Of a stretch of DNA of 64,000 nt, positions 54,991-64,000 are shown one piece after another. The position numbers were made by a program, and so were the translations under genes. Numbering within the stretch: position 1 is the first letter of the stretch; every line of letters begins with the position of its first letter. The DNA is from Sinorhizobium fredii USDA 205 (GTDB lineage Bacteria > Pseudomonadota > Alphaproteobacteria > Rhizobiales > Rhizobiaceae): contig NZ_AUTC01000128.1 of assembly GCF_001461695.1 (NCBI RefSeq), forward strand, positions 1 to 64,000. Reading direction: 5' to 3'. The notes beneath the pieces are model-generated. The model did no database searches and had not been told where the DNA came from. It was given only the letters and a program-made list of their open reading frames with translations.

Positions 54991-56928
54991 CTAGCTGGCC
55001 GCCCCGAGACCGACGGCGTGCTTCTGGCCGAGCGCCTTGAAAACGGTCGAGACGATGCCGGCGCGGTCGAGGCCCGCCGCGGCGTACATGGATTCGGGCT
55101 TTGCCTGCTCCATCCAGATGTCCGGCAAGACCATCGGCCGGACCTTGAGGCCTCCATCGAGCAGGCCCTCCTCCGCCAGGAAGTGCAGCACGTGGCTGGC
55201 GAAGCCGCCGATGGCGCCTTCCTCGATCGTGACCAGCACCTCGTGATGGCGGGCAAGCTGGCGGATCAGCTCATGATCGAGCGGCTTGGCGAAGCGTGCA
55301 TCGGCAACCGTCGTCGAAAGGCCGGCGGCATCCAGGTCCTCGGCCGCCAGCAGACAGTCCGCGAGGCGCGTCCCGAACGAAAGCAACGCTACCTTCGTGC
55401 CTTGCTTGACGATTCGCCCCTTGCCGATCGGAAGGATCTCGCCGCGTTCAGGGAGCTCGACGCCGACGCCTTCGCCGCGCGGGTAGCGGAATGAGATCGG
55501 TCCGTCGTCATAGGCCGCGGCCGTGCGCACCATATGCTTCAATTCCGCCTCGTCGGCGGCCGCCATCACCACGAAGCCGGGGAGCGAGGCGAGATAGGTC
55601 GTGTCGAAGGAGCCGGCATGGGTCGGTCCGTCGGCGCCGACGAAGCCGGCGCGGTCGATGGGGAAACGCACTGGCAGGCCCTGGATCGCCACGTCGTGCA
55701 CCACTTGGTCATAGGCGCGCTGCAGGAAGGTCGAGTACAGCGCCGCGAACGGCTTGTACCCTTCCGCCGCAAGTCCGGCGGCGAAGGTCACGGCATGCTG
55801 CTCGGCGATGCCGACGTCGAAACAGCGCGATGGATGCACGGCCGCGAACCGGTCGAGGCCGGTGCCCGACGGCATGGCGGCGGTGATCGCGACGATCTTG
55901 TCGTCGAGGCTCGCCTCCTGCACGAGCGCATCGGCGAAGACGGACGTATAGGCCGGCGCATTCGGCTTGGCCTTCGCCTGGGCGCCGGTGATCACGTCGA
56001 ACTTGTTGACGCCGTGATATTTGTCGGCTGCCGCCTCTGCCGGCGGATAGCCTTTGCCCTTCTGCGTCACCACATGGATCAGCACCGGTCCGCGGCGATT
56101 GTCGCGGACGTTGCGCAACACCGGTAGCAGGTGATCGAAGGAGTGACCGTCGATCGGACCGATATGGTAGAAGCCCATCTCCTCGAACAGCGTGCCGCCG
56201 GTGACGTAGCCGCGCGCATGTTCGACGGCGCGGGTGATCGCCCGGTCGACCGTCTTGCCGAGATAGGCGGTCAGCTTCTTGCCGACCTCGCGGATGCCCA
56301 TATAGGTCCGCCCGGAGGCAAGTCGCGCCAGATAGGCGCTCATCGCACCGGTCGGCGGGGCGATCGACATGTCGTTGTCGTTGAGGATGACGATGAGACG
56401 CGCGTCGAGCGCGCCGGCATTGTTGAGCGCCTCATAGGCCATGCCGGCCGACAGCGCGCCGTCGCCGATAACGGCAATGACGTTGCGGCTCTTGCCGTCG
56501 AGATCCGCGGCGACCGCCATGCCGAGACCGGCGGAAATCGAGGTCGAGGAATGCGCCGCGCCGAAGGGATCGTATTCGCTTTCGGCGCGCCGGGTGAAGC
56601 CGGACAGGCCGCCTTCCTGGCGCAGCGTGCGGATGCGATCGCGCCGCCCGGTCAGGATCTTGTGTGGATAGCACTGGTGGCCGACGTCGAAGATCAGCCG
56701 GTCATGCGGCGTGTCGAAGACCTTGTGGATGGCGATCGTCAGTTCGACGACGCCGAGGCCGGCGCCGAGATGGCCGCCGGTGCGCGACACCGCATCGATC
56801 ATCTCCGCACGCAATTCGCTTGCCAGCTGCGGCAGGTCCCTGTCGTCGATCCTCTTGAGATCGTCGGGGACGTCGACCTTGTCGAGCAACGGCGTCGCCG
56901 GCATCGGATTGGTTGGCAGTTGTGTCAC
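54991..56928 (-). CDS. dxs: 1-deoxy-D-xylulose-5-phosphate synthase
   Basis: This 645-aa thiamine-diphosphate enzyme makes DXP, the first step of the MEP pathway. Features: [27 protein letters not shown], the ThDP loop [18 protein letters not shown], and [23 protein letters not shown] in the transketolase pyrimidine domain. The start is GTG 56928 ([16 protein letters not shown]), giving the exact length usual in Sinorhizobium; ATG 56904 is the alternative. Confidence 0.94.
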   Translation of the reverse strand: MTQLPTNPMPATPLLDKVDVPDDLKRIDDRDLPQLASELRAEMIDAVSRTGGHLGAGLGVVELTIAIHKVFDTPHDRLIFDVGHQCYPHKILTGRRDRIRTLRQEGGLSGFTRRAESEYDPFGAAHSSTSISAGLGMAVAADLDGKSRNVIAVIGDGALSAGMAYEALNNAGALDARLIVILNDNDMSIAPPTGAMSAYLARLASGRTYMGIREVGKKLTAYLGKTVDRAITRAVEHARGYVTGGTLFEEMGFYHIGPIDGHSFDHLLPVLRNVRDNRRGPVLIHVVTQKGKGYPPAEAAADKYHGVNKFDVITGAQAKAKPNAPAYTSVFADALVQEASLDDKIVAITAAMPSGTGLDRFAAVHPSRCFDVGIAEQHAVTFAAGLAAEGYKPFAALYSTFLQRAYDQVVHDVAIQGLPVRFPIDRAGFVGADGPTHAGSFDTTYLASLPGFVVMAAADEAELKHMVRTAAAYDDGPISFRYPRGEGVGVELPERGEILPIGKGRIVKQGTKVALLSFGTRLADCLLAAEDLDAAGLSTTVADARFAKPLDHELIRQLARHHEVLVTIEEGAIGGFASHVLHFLAEEGLLDGGLKVRPMVLPDIWMEQAKPESMYAAAGLDRAGIVSTVFKALGQKHAVGLGAAS

Positions 56929-57064
56929 GCTGCGTGCCTCGTGCGCGCCGAAGGGGCGGCGCGCGGATTGTTGATGATTTCCGTCAGATGGCTGTTTAGA
57001 CGCAATCCCGGTTGAATGCAAAATTAGGCTTTCCTGCGTCGTCAACCAAGGGCTCAACGAAAAA

Positions 57065-57988
57065 TTAGCTTGCCGGCAGGGGGATGAACTCTTCCGCGTC
57101 CCCCGGCACGATATCGAAGCGGCCGGTCCGCCATTCTTCCTTCGCCTTGTCGATACGCTCCTTGGACGAGGACACGAAGTTCCACCAGATATGCCGCGGC
57201 GATCCGAGTGCCGCGCCGCCGAAGAGCATGACGTGACAGCCGGACGGCCCCGCCGTGATGGTGATCTCGTCCCCGGGCCGGAAGACGAGAAGCTGGTTGT
57301 CGGCGAAATGGTCGCCCGCAATGATCGCTTCGCCCGAGAGAATATAGATGGCGCGTTCTTCCCAATGGGCCGCAAAGGGAGCGCTGCGGCCGGCCTCGAT
57401 CGACAGGTCCACGTAGATCGTGTCGGTGAAGGCAGAGACCGGCGAGGTGGTGCCCTCGAAACGGCCGATGACCACGCGTGCCCGAACCCCGCCATCGGCA
57501 AGATGCGGCAGCATGCGCTCTTCGGTATGAGAGAAGACCGGATCGACCTCTTCCTTGTCGTCGGGCAAGGCCAGCCAGGTCTGCAATCCGGACAATGAGC
57601 GCTCATGGCCGCGCTGGTTTTCCGGCGAGCGTTCGGAGTGCACGATGCCGCGCCCCGCCGTCATCAGGTTCACGTCGCCGGGGCGGATCACCATTTCGGT
57701 GCCGAGACTGTCGCGGTGCTTGATCTCGCCGTCGAAGAGATAGGTGACCGTCGACAGGCCGATATGCGGATGCGGGCGCACGTCGATCGCCTGGCCGGCA
57801 CGCAGGAGCGCCGGTCCCATGCGGTCGAAGAAGATGAACGGGCCGACGAGCCGCCGTCGCGCCGTCGGAAGCGCCCGGCGCACCTCAAGGCCGCCTATGT
57901 CGCTGGTGCGCGGGATGATCAGATGCTCGATGGCGTCGCAGGCCGGCTTGTCGCCGGCGAGCGGATCGGGACCGGGAAAAAACGACAT
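57065..57988 (-). CDS. Pirin family protein
   Basis: This 307-aa bicupin has the pirin N-terminal motif [60 protein letters not shown] with the metal-binding His residues and [13 protein letters not shown]. It may have quercetinase-like or redox-sensing activity. It lies between xseB and dxs on the same strand but with gaps of 97 and 136 bases, so it is probably separate. Confidence 0.9.
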   Translation of the reverse strand: MSFFPGPDPLAGDKPACDAIEHLIIPRTSDIGGLEVRRALPTARRRLVGPFIFFDRMGPALLRAGQAIDVRPHPHIGLSTVTYLFDGEIKHRDSLGTEMVIRPGDVNLMTAGRGIVHSERSPENQRGHERSLSGLQTWLALPDDKEEVDPVFSHTEERMLPHLADGGVRARVVIGRFEGTTSPVSAFTDTIYVDLSIEAGRSAPFAAHWEERAIYILSGEAIIAGDHFADNQLLVFRPGDEITITAGPSGCHVMLFGGAALGSPRHIWWNFVSSSKERIDKAKEEWRTGRFDIVPGDAEEFIPLPAS

Positions 57989-58085
57989 GGCACTCCCTCC
58001 GTTTGTGGGCGTTTCTGCCTGAGGCTATCCCCGATCCTGTCAGTCCGGTAGAGGTGACTTGAAGACGCTGCGTTTCCCGGATGCG

Positions 58086-58346
58086 TTACTGGTCCGCGTC
58101 GAGCGGTTCGACGCCCTGGGGCTTGCCGTTGCGGTCGAGGCGGATTTTCTCGATCCGGTCCTCGGCCGCCTTCAGCAGCGTCTCGCAATGCTTCTTCAGG
58201 GCCTCGCCGCGCTCATAGATTTCGATCGATTTGTCGAGCGCGACATCGCCGCGCTCGAGCGCAGAGACGATCCGCTCCAGCTCCTCGACCGCCTGCTCGA
58301 AGGAGAGGGCGGAGACGTCCGGCTGATTATTGTTGTTGTTCATCAT
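58086..58346 (-). CDS. xseB: Exodeoxyribonuclease VII small subunit
   Basis: This 86-aa protein contains the XseB helical hairpin: [42 protein letters not shown]. It binds XseA to make exonuclease VII. ATG 58346 overlaps the last base of the deacetylase-like gene's TAA (TAATG), so it is translated by coupling. A second ATG follows immediately. No xseA is in the window. Confidence 0.92.
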   Translation of the reverse strand: MMNNNNNQPDVSALSFEQAVEELERIVSALERGDVALDKSIEIYERGEALKKHCETLLKAAEDRIEKIRLDRNGKPQGVEPLDADQ

Positions 58347-59275
58347 TACCCTCTCATCAGTCTCGATATGTGCAAGGCGGCCGATTCGGCGAGGCCCTGC
58401 AGGTCATAGCCGCCCTCGAGCATGCTGACCACTCGGTTGCCGGCGCTTTTGCCTGCCGCCTCCATGAGACGACCGGTTGCCCAGTCGAAGTCCTCCGCCA
58501 CGAGGTTGATCTGGGCCAGGGGATCGCGGTAATGCGCGTCGAAACCGGCGGAGATCAGCACGAGGTCCGGGCGGAAATTGTCGAGAGCGACGAGAACGCG
58601 GCTGCGGAACGCGTCGCGGAAATGTTCGCTGCCGCTGTTGGGGGAGAGCGGCGCATTGACGATATTGTTCCTGGCGCCCGTTTCTTCCTTGGCACCGGTC
58701 CCCGGATAGAGCGGCATCTGGTGGGTCGAGCAGAAGAGAACCGACGGGTCGTTCCAGAAGATGTCCTGGGTGCCGTTGCCGTGGTGCACGTCCCAGTCGA
58801 CGATGGCGACCCGTTCTACGCCGTGGGCCTTCTGCGCATGGCGCGCGGCGATCGCGATCGTGTTGAAGAAGCAGAAGCCCATCGCCTTGTTCTTCTCGGC
58901 GTGGTGGCCGGGCGGCCGGGCTGCGACGAAGGCGTTGTCGGCCTCGCCGGTAAACACTGCGTCGACGGCCGCAACCGCACCGCCGATGCCGGTCAGTGCC
59001 GCCTCGAAGCTCGATGGGCTCGCATAGGTATCGGCCTCGATCTGGCTGATGTCGTCCTCCGGTATTGCCCGGGCGATCGACCTGAGGTGCTCCTCCGTAT
59101 GGGCGAGCAGCACCAGTTCCGCGCTGCCTCTCGATGCCTCGATACGCTTGAGCGGCGCAAAATTCGGATGCTCGAGCGCAAGGTTCAGCGCCCTCAGCCG
59201 ATCCGGCCGTTCCGGGTGCCCCTCCGGAACCTTGTGTTCCAGGAAAAGAGCGTTTTCATAGAGATGCGTGGTCAT
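58346..59275 (-). CDS. Histone deacetylase-like amidohydrolase
   Basis: This 309-aa Zn-dependent arginase/deacetylase-fold protein (class II HDAC / acetylpolyamine amidohydrolase type) has [40 protein letters not shown], and [16 protein letters not shown], which hold the His/Asp charge relays and the zinc Asp/His. Bacterial members act on acetylpolyamines or acetyl-lysine. ATG 59275 is chosen; the open frame extends 17 codons upstream without support. Confidence 0.9.
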   Translation of the reverse strand: MTTHLYENALFLEHKVPEGHPERPDRLRALNLALEHPNFAPLKRIEASRGSAELVLLAHTEEHLRSIARAIPEDDISQIEADTYASPSSFEAALTGIGGAVAAVDAVFTGEADNAFVAARPPGHHAEKNKAMGFCFFNTIAIAARHAQKAHGVERVAIVDWDVHHGNGTQDIFWNDPSVLFCSTHQMPLYPGTGAKEETGARNNIVNAPLSPNSGSEHFRDAFRSRVLVALDNFRPDLVLISAGFDAHYRDPLAQINLVAEDFDWATGRLMEAAGKSAGNRVVSMLEGGYDLQGLAESAALHISRLMRG

Positions 59276-59338
59276 CCGCCGAAAGCTAGTGCGCGGGCCT
59301 GTCAAAATCCATGGCCGCGACCGCAAAAGTACCGATTT

Positions 59339-60307
59339 TCAACAGTGCGGATCGAGCAGGATCTTGCCGTTGCGCAGCGGATCGGCCTGGTGCGCCAGGG
59401 CTTCGCCCAGCCGGCTCAACGGGTAGGTGGCGGCGACCGGACTGGCGAACAGCCCGTTGCGAAGGCCCGCGAAGCTCCTGGCGAAGGCGGCCTCGAGCGC
59501 TTCGCGGCCGGCGGAGTGGACCCAGGTCCTCAGCCACAGGAAGGCGAAGCGGACGTCCGCACGAGCGGCGATCGCCGCCTGCGGTACCGGGATTCCGCTC
59601 AGCGCGCCGTACTGAATGAAGGTCCCACCGTGATGGATGGAGCGGCTGATCAGTTCGGCCGCCAGCGTTCCGCCGACGGCATCGAGCACCGCGTCGAACC
59701 GCGTCCCTGGCGGAAGGTTGCTGCCGTCGGTGACGACGATCGGGAAACCCTCAGCGAGGCGGTGGCGGCTCTTCTCGCTGCGGAGGATGGCCGTGGGTGC
59801 AACACCTTCCATCGCCAGCAGCTTGATCAGCATCCCGCCGATTGCCGAGCCTGCCGCCGTCACGCCAATGCTGCGATGTTCGAGCGAACCGAAATGCCCA
59901 CGCAGCGCCTCGACGAGCCGCAGTGCCGTCAAAGGATTGACGTAGCTCATTGCCGCTTGCCCATCGCTCACATCGTCCGGCACGGCAAAGCACCATTCGG
60001 CGGGACGGACAAGGAATTGCTGCCACAGCCCGCTGGCGCCGATCGGAACGACCCGATCTCCGGATTTCAGGTGATGCACGCCCGTTCCAACGCGGCGGAC
60101 GACGCCAACGCCCTCGAAGCCGGGCACGAAGGGCAGTTCGGTGCGGGCGCGATAGGCGCCGGTGACGGGGATCAGGTCCGAGGGATTGATCGCGGCAAGC
60201 GAGATTTCGACCTCGACTTCGCCGGCCCCCGGTTCGACGCGGGCGGCGTCTACAAGCTCGATGACTTGTTCGGGATCGCCAAACTGTCTAACGAGGGTGG
60301 AGCGCAT
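59339..60307 (-). CDS. MDR superfamily NADPH-dependent quinone/enoyl reductase
   Basis: This 322-aa zinc-free medium-chain dehydrogenase has the N-terminal MRSTLVRQFGDPEQVIEL, NPSDLIPVTGAYRARTELPFVPGFEGVGVV, and the Rossmann loop VTAAGSAIGGMLIKLLAMEG. Overall layout resembles MECR-type enoyl-CoA/quinone reductases. It is divergent from the thioesterase with only 14 bases between start codons. Confidence 0.85.
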   Translation of the reverse strand: MRSTLVRQFGDPEQVIELVDAARVEPGAGEVEVEISLAAINPSDLIPVTGAYRARTELPFVPGFEGVGVVRRVGTGVHHLKSGDRVVPIGASGLWQQFLVRPAEWCFAVPDDVSDGQAAMSYVNPLTALRLVEALRGHFGSLEHRSIGVTAAGSAIGGMLIKLLAMEGVAPTAILRSEKSRHRLAEGFPIVVTDGSNLPPGTRFDAVLDAVGGTLAAELISRSIHHGGTFIQYGALSGIPVPQAAIAARADVRFAFLWLRTWVHSAGREALEAAFARSFAGLRNGLFASPVAATYPLSRLGEALAHQADPLRNGKILLDPHC

Positions 60308-60321
60308 GTAAGGGGCCTCGC

Positions 60322-60723
60322 ATGGACGGCACAGAGCGGGAAAATGTCACGGAAATCCGGATTCCGTTTCGCGATATAGACATGCATGGCCACATGCACA
60401 ATGCGGCCTACTACGCGCATGCCGAGGCGGCGCTCGCCAGCCTCTGGCGGCATCGGCCGCCGGTCAAGAACGAACCAGCCTATCTGGTGCGCCGCTCGGC
60501 CTGCCTCTTCCATCGCGGCCTGCGCTTCGACGAACCGGCCCGCTTCACCGTATCCGTCTCCAAGATCGGCGGCAGTTCGGTGAGCTTTGCCGTGCGCGTC
60601 GAGGCCGGTGCCCATCTGGCGGCGGAGGTCGAGATCGTCTGGGTCGCCGTCGATCCCGTTCGCCATCAGCCGGTGCCGTTGCCGGCTGCGACCCGCGACT
60701 GGCTCGCTGCCTATGCGGCGTGA
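60322..60723 (+). CDS. Acyl-CoA thioesterase (hotdog fold, 4HBT type)
   Basis: This 133-aa single hotdog domain has FRDIDMHGHMHNAAYYAHAE with the catalytic Asp and His-Asn-Ala element, and RFDEPARFTVSVSKIGGSSVSFAVRVE in the sheet. It hydrolyses acyl-CoA esters. Only 14 bases separate its ATG from that of the divergent MDR gene, so its promoter must lie within that gene. Its 3' end overlaps the thiolase gene by 13 bases, tail to tail. Confidence 0.85.
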   Translation: MDGTERENVTEIRIPFRDIDMHGHMHNAAYYAHAEAALASLWRHRPPVKNEPAYLVRRSACLFHRGLRFDEPARFTVSVSKIGGSSVSFAVRVEAGAHLAAEVEIVWVAVDPVRHQPVPLPAATRDWLAAYAA

Positions 60724-61910
60724 TCGAGCCTCAGCGAGCGGAAATGGGCGACGACGCCCATGCCGCCGCCGACGCCCATCATTGCCAGCCCCTCGCTGCC
60801 TGTCGCTGCGGCGTGCATCTGCGAAAACAGCCTGACGACGAGAATCGCGCCGGAAGCCCCATAGGGATGGCCGAGCGCGATGGCACCGCCGTCGCGATTG
60901 ACGCGCTCTGGCGAAATGCCGAGTGGATCGAGACTGCCGAGAACCTGTGAGGCGAAGGCCTCGTTGAACTCGATGAAGTCGACCTTGTCGACGTCGAGCG
61001 CCGGGTTGCGGGCACGAAGCCTCGCCATCGCCGGCACCGGGCCGAGGCCGAGCAGGTTGGGATCGACGCCCGCCGTCGCCGCGTCGACGAATTCGAGTGC
61101 AAAGGGCACGCCAAGCCGGCGCGCCTCGGCAAGCGACGTGACCAGCACGATTGCCGCTCCATCATTGATCGGGCAGGCATTGCCGGCGGTGACGGTACCG
61201 TCCTTGACGAAGACTGGCTTCAGCCGGGCGAGCGTCTCGGCCGAGGCGTTGGGGCGGGGACACTCGTCAATGGCGACGCGGCCGGCCGGCGTCTCCACCG
61301 GCACGATCTCGCGGGCAAAGCGGCCGGCCGTCTCGGCCGCCACGGCACGGCGATGACTTCCGAGGGCAAACTGGTCCTGGCGTTCTCGCGATATCCCGCA
61401 GGCCGCGGCGACGTTCTCCGCCGCAACACCCATATCCGGATCGCCGATGAGATCGGGAGCCATCCGGGCGCGCTTCACCGGCTGCAGTTCCTCGCCTCGC
61501 GCCAGCGGCGGGCGAAGGCGGATATGGGCGCGGCTGGCACTTTCGGTACCGCCGGCGAGAAAATATCGCCCGGCGCCGGCCTGGATCTGCCGCGCCGCAA
61601 GAACGATCGCCTCGAGGCCAGAGCCGCATTGGCGGTCGACAGTCACGCCGGGAATGGAAACGGGCAGGCCCGCTTCGAGAGCGGCGAGACGCGCGAGGTT
61701 GCCGGCGCTGTTTGCGGCGTTGCCGAGAAGCACGTCGTCGATGTCGTTCCTGTCGATTCCGGTATCGGTGACGATCCTGTCGATCAGCAAGGCGGCGAGG
61801 CTTTCGGGCTCGATCTTTGCGAGGCTGCCATTGACGCGGCCGATCGGGGTTCGCAGCGCCGCGATGACGACCGGTGTGCGAGCCGGATCAGAAAAGGCGT
61901 TCAAGGGCAC
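60711..61910 (-). CDS. Thiolase-like protein lacking the second catalytic Cys
   Basis: The protein is 399 aa. The nucleophile Cys95 is present in DRQCGSGLEA, and the active-site His in GGAIALGHPYGASGA. Near the C-terminus the usual Cys-Ile-Gly-Gly-Gly becomes Gly379-Val-Gly-Gly-Gly (LAMMGVGGGMGV), so the second Cys that acts as base in degradative thiolases is missing. It may still do acyl transfer or be an SCP2-like or KS-like condenser. GTG 61910 has GAGGAG upstream and overlaps the ligase gene by 23 bases. Confidence 0.85.
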   Translation of the reverse strand: MPLNAFSDPARTPVVIAALRTPIGRVNGSLAKIEPESLAALLIDRIVTDTGIDRNDIDDVLLGNAANSAGNLARLAALEAGLPVSIPGVTVDRQCGSGLEAIVLAARQIQAGAGRYFLAGGTESASRAHIRLRPPLARGEELQPVKRARMAPDLIGDPDMGVAAENVAAACGISRERQDQFALGSHRRAVAAETAGRFAREIVPVETPAGRVAIDECPRPNASAETLARLKPVFVKDGTVTAGNACPINDGAAIVLVTSLAEARRLGVPFALEFVDAATAGVDPNLLGLGPVPAMARLRARNPALDVDKVDFIEFNEAFASQVLGSLDPLGISPERVNRDGGAIALGHPYGASGAILVVRLFSQMHAAATGSEGLAMMGVGGGMGVVAHFRSLRLDHAA

Positions 61911-63384
61911 CGTTCTCCTCCGCGATCCATTGCCGCAGTCGCCCGGCCGCGACCTTGCCGGAGGCGGTCATCGGCATCTCCTGGCAGAGCCAGACCTTTC
62001 GCGGATGTTTGTAGCGCGGCAGGGCGGCAGTAAGATGACGGTCCAGCGCTTGACGATTGAACCGGTCGCGGTTCGTCTGAAGGATAGCCACGAGCTCGCT
62101 GCCGAGATCCGGATCGTCGAGACCGAAAGCGACCGCTGCCTGGATGCCGGGCGCCGCCAGGAGCGCCGCTTCGATTTCGGAAGGATAGATATTGTTGCCG
62201 CCGGAAAGCACCATGCCGCCGGCCCGGCCGATGAGATGCAGCGTGCCGTCCCCGTCGAGAAATCCGAGGTCGCCGACGGTGGCGAGCCGCCCCTCGCGGC
62301 GAAAACCGTCGCCGTCACCGCTCGCGATGTAGCCCTCCGATATCAGCGCGCTTTCGACGAAGATCGTCCCGGTTTCTCCCGGCGGCAGGTTGTTGCCGCG
62401 ATCGTCCAGGATGGTCAGCCGGACGCCCGGGAATGGCTTGCCGACGGCGGTCGGGGAATGATTGTCGTCCGCGCCGGCGACGGTGATGAAGCCGAGTTCC
62501 GATGCGCCGTAATATTCGATCGCGTCTGCCGCCGGGAAGGCGCGGGCGGCAGCGCTTCGATCCGCCGGTGTGAGCTTGGCGCCGGCAACGGTGATCTTTT
62601 CGACCGAGGTCAAGGCCGCGCCCTTCGCCTGTTCGCAAAGTCGCCGCAGCATCGTCGGCACCAGCACGAGGCGTTTCGTCCCGGCGCCGCCGATCACATC
62701 GAGCGCCTGGCGCGGCTCGAAATGACGGGCGCCGACGAATTCGGCTCCGGCCGCAAGGCACTCGACTAAAGCGTACAGCGCCAGCCCGTGCGCCAGCGGT
62801 CCGGGTGCGTAGGTCGCCGTTTCCGGCCCTATGCCGAAAAATTCCTGACCGGTTTCGAGGCTGAGGCGCCAGGATCTGCGGTCGCGGATGATCGCCTTCG
62901 GGTCGCCGGTCGTGCCGGAGGTAAAGACGACGAGGAAGGGTTCGGCATCATCGCCGATGCGGATCGCGGAGGAGCCGTCGAAAGTCTCGAGCGCAAGCGT
63001 CTGTCCTACCGAGGGCACGTCCAGGCACAGGTGGTCGCCGTCCGCGCGGATGACGATCTCCGGCCGCAGCTTTTCCTTCATCCGTTGGCGGCTCGAATCC
63101 GGCAGGTGCGGATCGATGAGTGCCGCACAATTGCCGCCCGACGTCGCGGCGATGAAGGCCGCGGCAAAGAGCGGGTGATTGCCGGTTTCGAGCGCGATCA
63201 GCCTTACACGGCCGGCAAGGACACTTTGCTCCCTTGTCTGCAGGGCCGCTTGTTCGATCGCGTGCAGAATGCGGCCTGCCGCCGCGGCAAGCTCACCGAA
63301 TGTGAGAACCCGGCCCTCCGTGCGGAAGGCCGGGGAGTGCGGGCGCTCGCCCGCATGCCGCAGGATGGCACGTACGAGCGGCAT
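61888..63384 (-). CDS. Acyl-CoA synthetase (AMP-forming)
   Basis: This 498-aa ANL-family ligase activates a carboxylic acid to acyl-CoA. It has the P-loop FTSGTTGDPKAI (about residues 154-165), EYYGASELGF (A5-like), GDLGFLDGDGTLHLIGRAGGMVLSGGNNIYPSEIE (A7/A8), and the A10 Lys in TASGKVAAGRL. It starts 5 bases after the bioY stop (TGAggcgATG) and overlaps the thiolase downstream. Substrate not known; the link to bioY suggests a biotin precursor such as pimelate, or a fatty acid. Confidence 0.87.
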   Translation of the reverse strand: MPLVRAILRHAGERPHSPAFRTEGRVLTFGELAAAAGRILHAIEQAALQTREQSVLAGRVRLIALETGNHPLFAAAFIAATSGGNCAALIDPHLPDSSRQRMKEKLRPEIVIRADGDHLCLDVPSVGQTLALETFDGSSAIRIGDDAEPFLVVFTSGTTGDPKAIIRDRRSWRLSLETGQEFFGIGPETATYAPGPLAHGLALYALVECLAAGAEFVGARHFEPRQALDVIGGAGTKRLVLVPTMLRRLCEQAKGAALTSVEKITVAGAKLTPADRSAAARAFPAADAIEYYGASELGFITVAGADDNHSPTAVGKPFPGVRLTILDDRGNNLPPGETGTIFVESALISEGYIASGDGDGFRREGRLATVGDLGFLDGDGTLHLIGRAGGMVLSGGNNIYPSEIEAALLAAPGIQAAVAFGLDDPDLGSELVAILQTNRDRFNRQALDRHLTAALPRYKHPRKVWLCQEMPMTASGKVAAGRLRQWIAEENGALERLF

Positions 63385-63388
63385 CGCC

Positions 63389-63952
63389 TCAGGCGCGGGC
63401 CGGCAGCAGCGGATAGCCGGCGTAGACGGCGCGCGCGGCAAGTGTGGCGATCGCTGCCTTGAGGAGATCGCCCGGAATGAACACGAGAGAGCCGGTCGCG
63501 GCGGCCGTGAGCGGCGTGCCCGTGACGGCGGAGAGCCACGGAACGCCGATCGCGTAGAGGACGACAATCCCGCCGATCACCGAGGCGAGGAAGAAGCCGA
63601 CGAACTGACGTCCTTCCGAATTGCCCTGGTGTACGAAGCGCTCGGCGATCAGCCCGGTGACGAAGGCGGCGACCGCCCAGCCGAGGATGAAGCCGCCCGA
63701 TGGCCCGGCGAAGACGGCAAGCCCGCCGCGACCGCCCGACAGCACCGGCAGGCCGATCGCGACCAAAAGGATGAACAGCAGGAACGCGAGCGCGCCGCGC
63801 TTGGCGCCGATGATGCAGCCGGCCAGCATGACGCCCATCGATTGCGCGGTGATCGGAACGGGAATGAAGCCGAGCGTGATCGGCGGAATGAGGCCGAGCA
63901 CGACGACGATTGCGGCGAATAGCGCAATGAGGACGAGGTCTCTGGTGTTCAT
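63389..63952 (-). CDS. bioY: Biotin transporter BioY (ECF S component)
   Basis: This 187-aa membrane protein has about six helices, including ALFAAIVVVLGLIPPITLGFIPVPITAQSMGVMLAGCIIGAKRGALAFLLFILLVAIGLPVL, the core BioY signature, and GPSGGFILGWAVAAFVTGL. It binds biotin with high affinity, alone or with BioMN (not in this window). ATG 63952 has AAAGGG upstream. No BioR box (TTATMKATAA) is visible in the 48 bases before the window edge. Confidence 0.93.
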   Translation of the reverse strand: MNTRDLVLIALFAAIVVVLGLIPPITLGFIPVPITAQSMGVMLAGCIIGAKRGALAFLLFILLVAIGLPVLSGGRGGLAVFAGPSGGFILGWAVAAFVTGLIAERFVHQGNSEGRQFVGFFLASVIGGIVVLYAIGVPWLSAVTGTPLTAAATGSLVFIPGDLLKAAIATLAARAVYAGYPLLPARA

Positions 63953-64000
63953 GTAGTCCTACCCTTTTATTAGAAAGCGCGAATTTATTGGCGGCGAAAT

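Noticed and set aside
63953..64000. BioR box upstream of bioY
   Set aside because: Two TAATAAA-like pieces are present but neither matches TTATMKATAA; the window ends before a full promoter can be read.
1..64000. tRNA, rRNA, CRISPR, transposase or phage genes
   Set aside because: I looked for cloverleaf-like segments, repeated spacers and DDE transposase or integrase motifs and saw none.

Overview
The window looks like a piece of chromosome from a fast-growing rhizobium of the Sinorhizobium/Ensifer group. The evidence is the high GC content, a core-gene order typical of Rhizobiaceae (kup then atpI-B-E-F'-F; glyQ/lemA/glyS; dxs/tlyA), and several copies of the RIME1 intergenic palindromic element known from Sinorhizobium. 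It is mostly housekeeping DNA. I see no prophage, transposase, CRISPR array, rRNA or tRNA gene.

Layout. 0-5 kb: a sigma-54 promoter with a hairpin-terminated transcript (candidate small RNA), the Mrp ATPase, a CorA Mg transporter and the Kup potassium transporter. 5-9.2 kb: a SleB-type wall hydrolase, then the F0 part of ATP synthase behind a clear housekeeping promoter and ending in a terminator. 9.4-20 kb: a glutathione transferase, RNase HII, a radical-SAM protein with a LexA-type box upstream, a degenerate glycosyltransferase, moaB, ispE, a TPR protein, polyprenyl diphosphate synthase, a DUF2007 protein, a tRNA methyltransferase-like protein and an S49 protease. 20-27 kb: a small membrane protein, glyQ, LemA, a DUF2207 protein and glyS. 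27-31.5 kb: an AraC regulator, a cupin, a frameshifted LysE exporter, a DUF523 protein, a small secreted protein and purD.

31.5-38 kb: a polyamine-type periplasmic binding protein overlapping a membrane GGDEF-EAL gene. This is the architecture of the Vibrio NspS-MbaA polyamine/c-di-GMP system, but here the GGDEF-EAL gene carries a one-base deletion. An Fsr-type MFS exporter with a divergent AraC regulator and ubiA follow. 38-45 kb: two RIME1 copies flanking a 34-codon ORF and a DUF6101 protein, then a six-unit DUF1217 flagellar-type protein, a D-2-hydroxyacid dehydrogenase-like flavoprotein and Sua5. 45-48 kb: a compact cobalamin-riboswitch-like element in front of a gbcAB-like glycine betaine demethylase pair.

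48-64 kb: a GH25 muramidase, a ZntB-like transporter with an early nonsense codon, an acyl-CoA dehydrogenase/enoyl-CoA hydratase pair behind a LiuR-like operator, an RNA methyltransferase and tlyA, dxs, a pirin, xseB with a histone-deacetylase-like hydrolase, an MDR reductase, a thioesterase, and a tightly coupled bioY/acyl-CoA ligase/thiolase operon at the right edge. The most unusual signals are the riboswitch-like leader of gbcAB, the polyamine/c-di-GMP pair, the sigma-54 small RNA, the LexA box at the radical-SAM gene, the bioY operon with a thiolase lacking its second catalytic cysteine, and three single-base gene-breaking lesions, which could be real or assembly errors.
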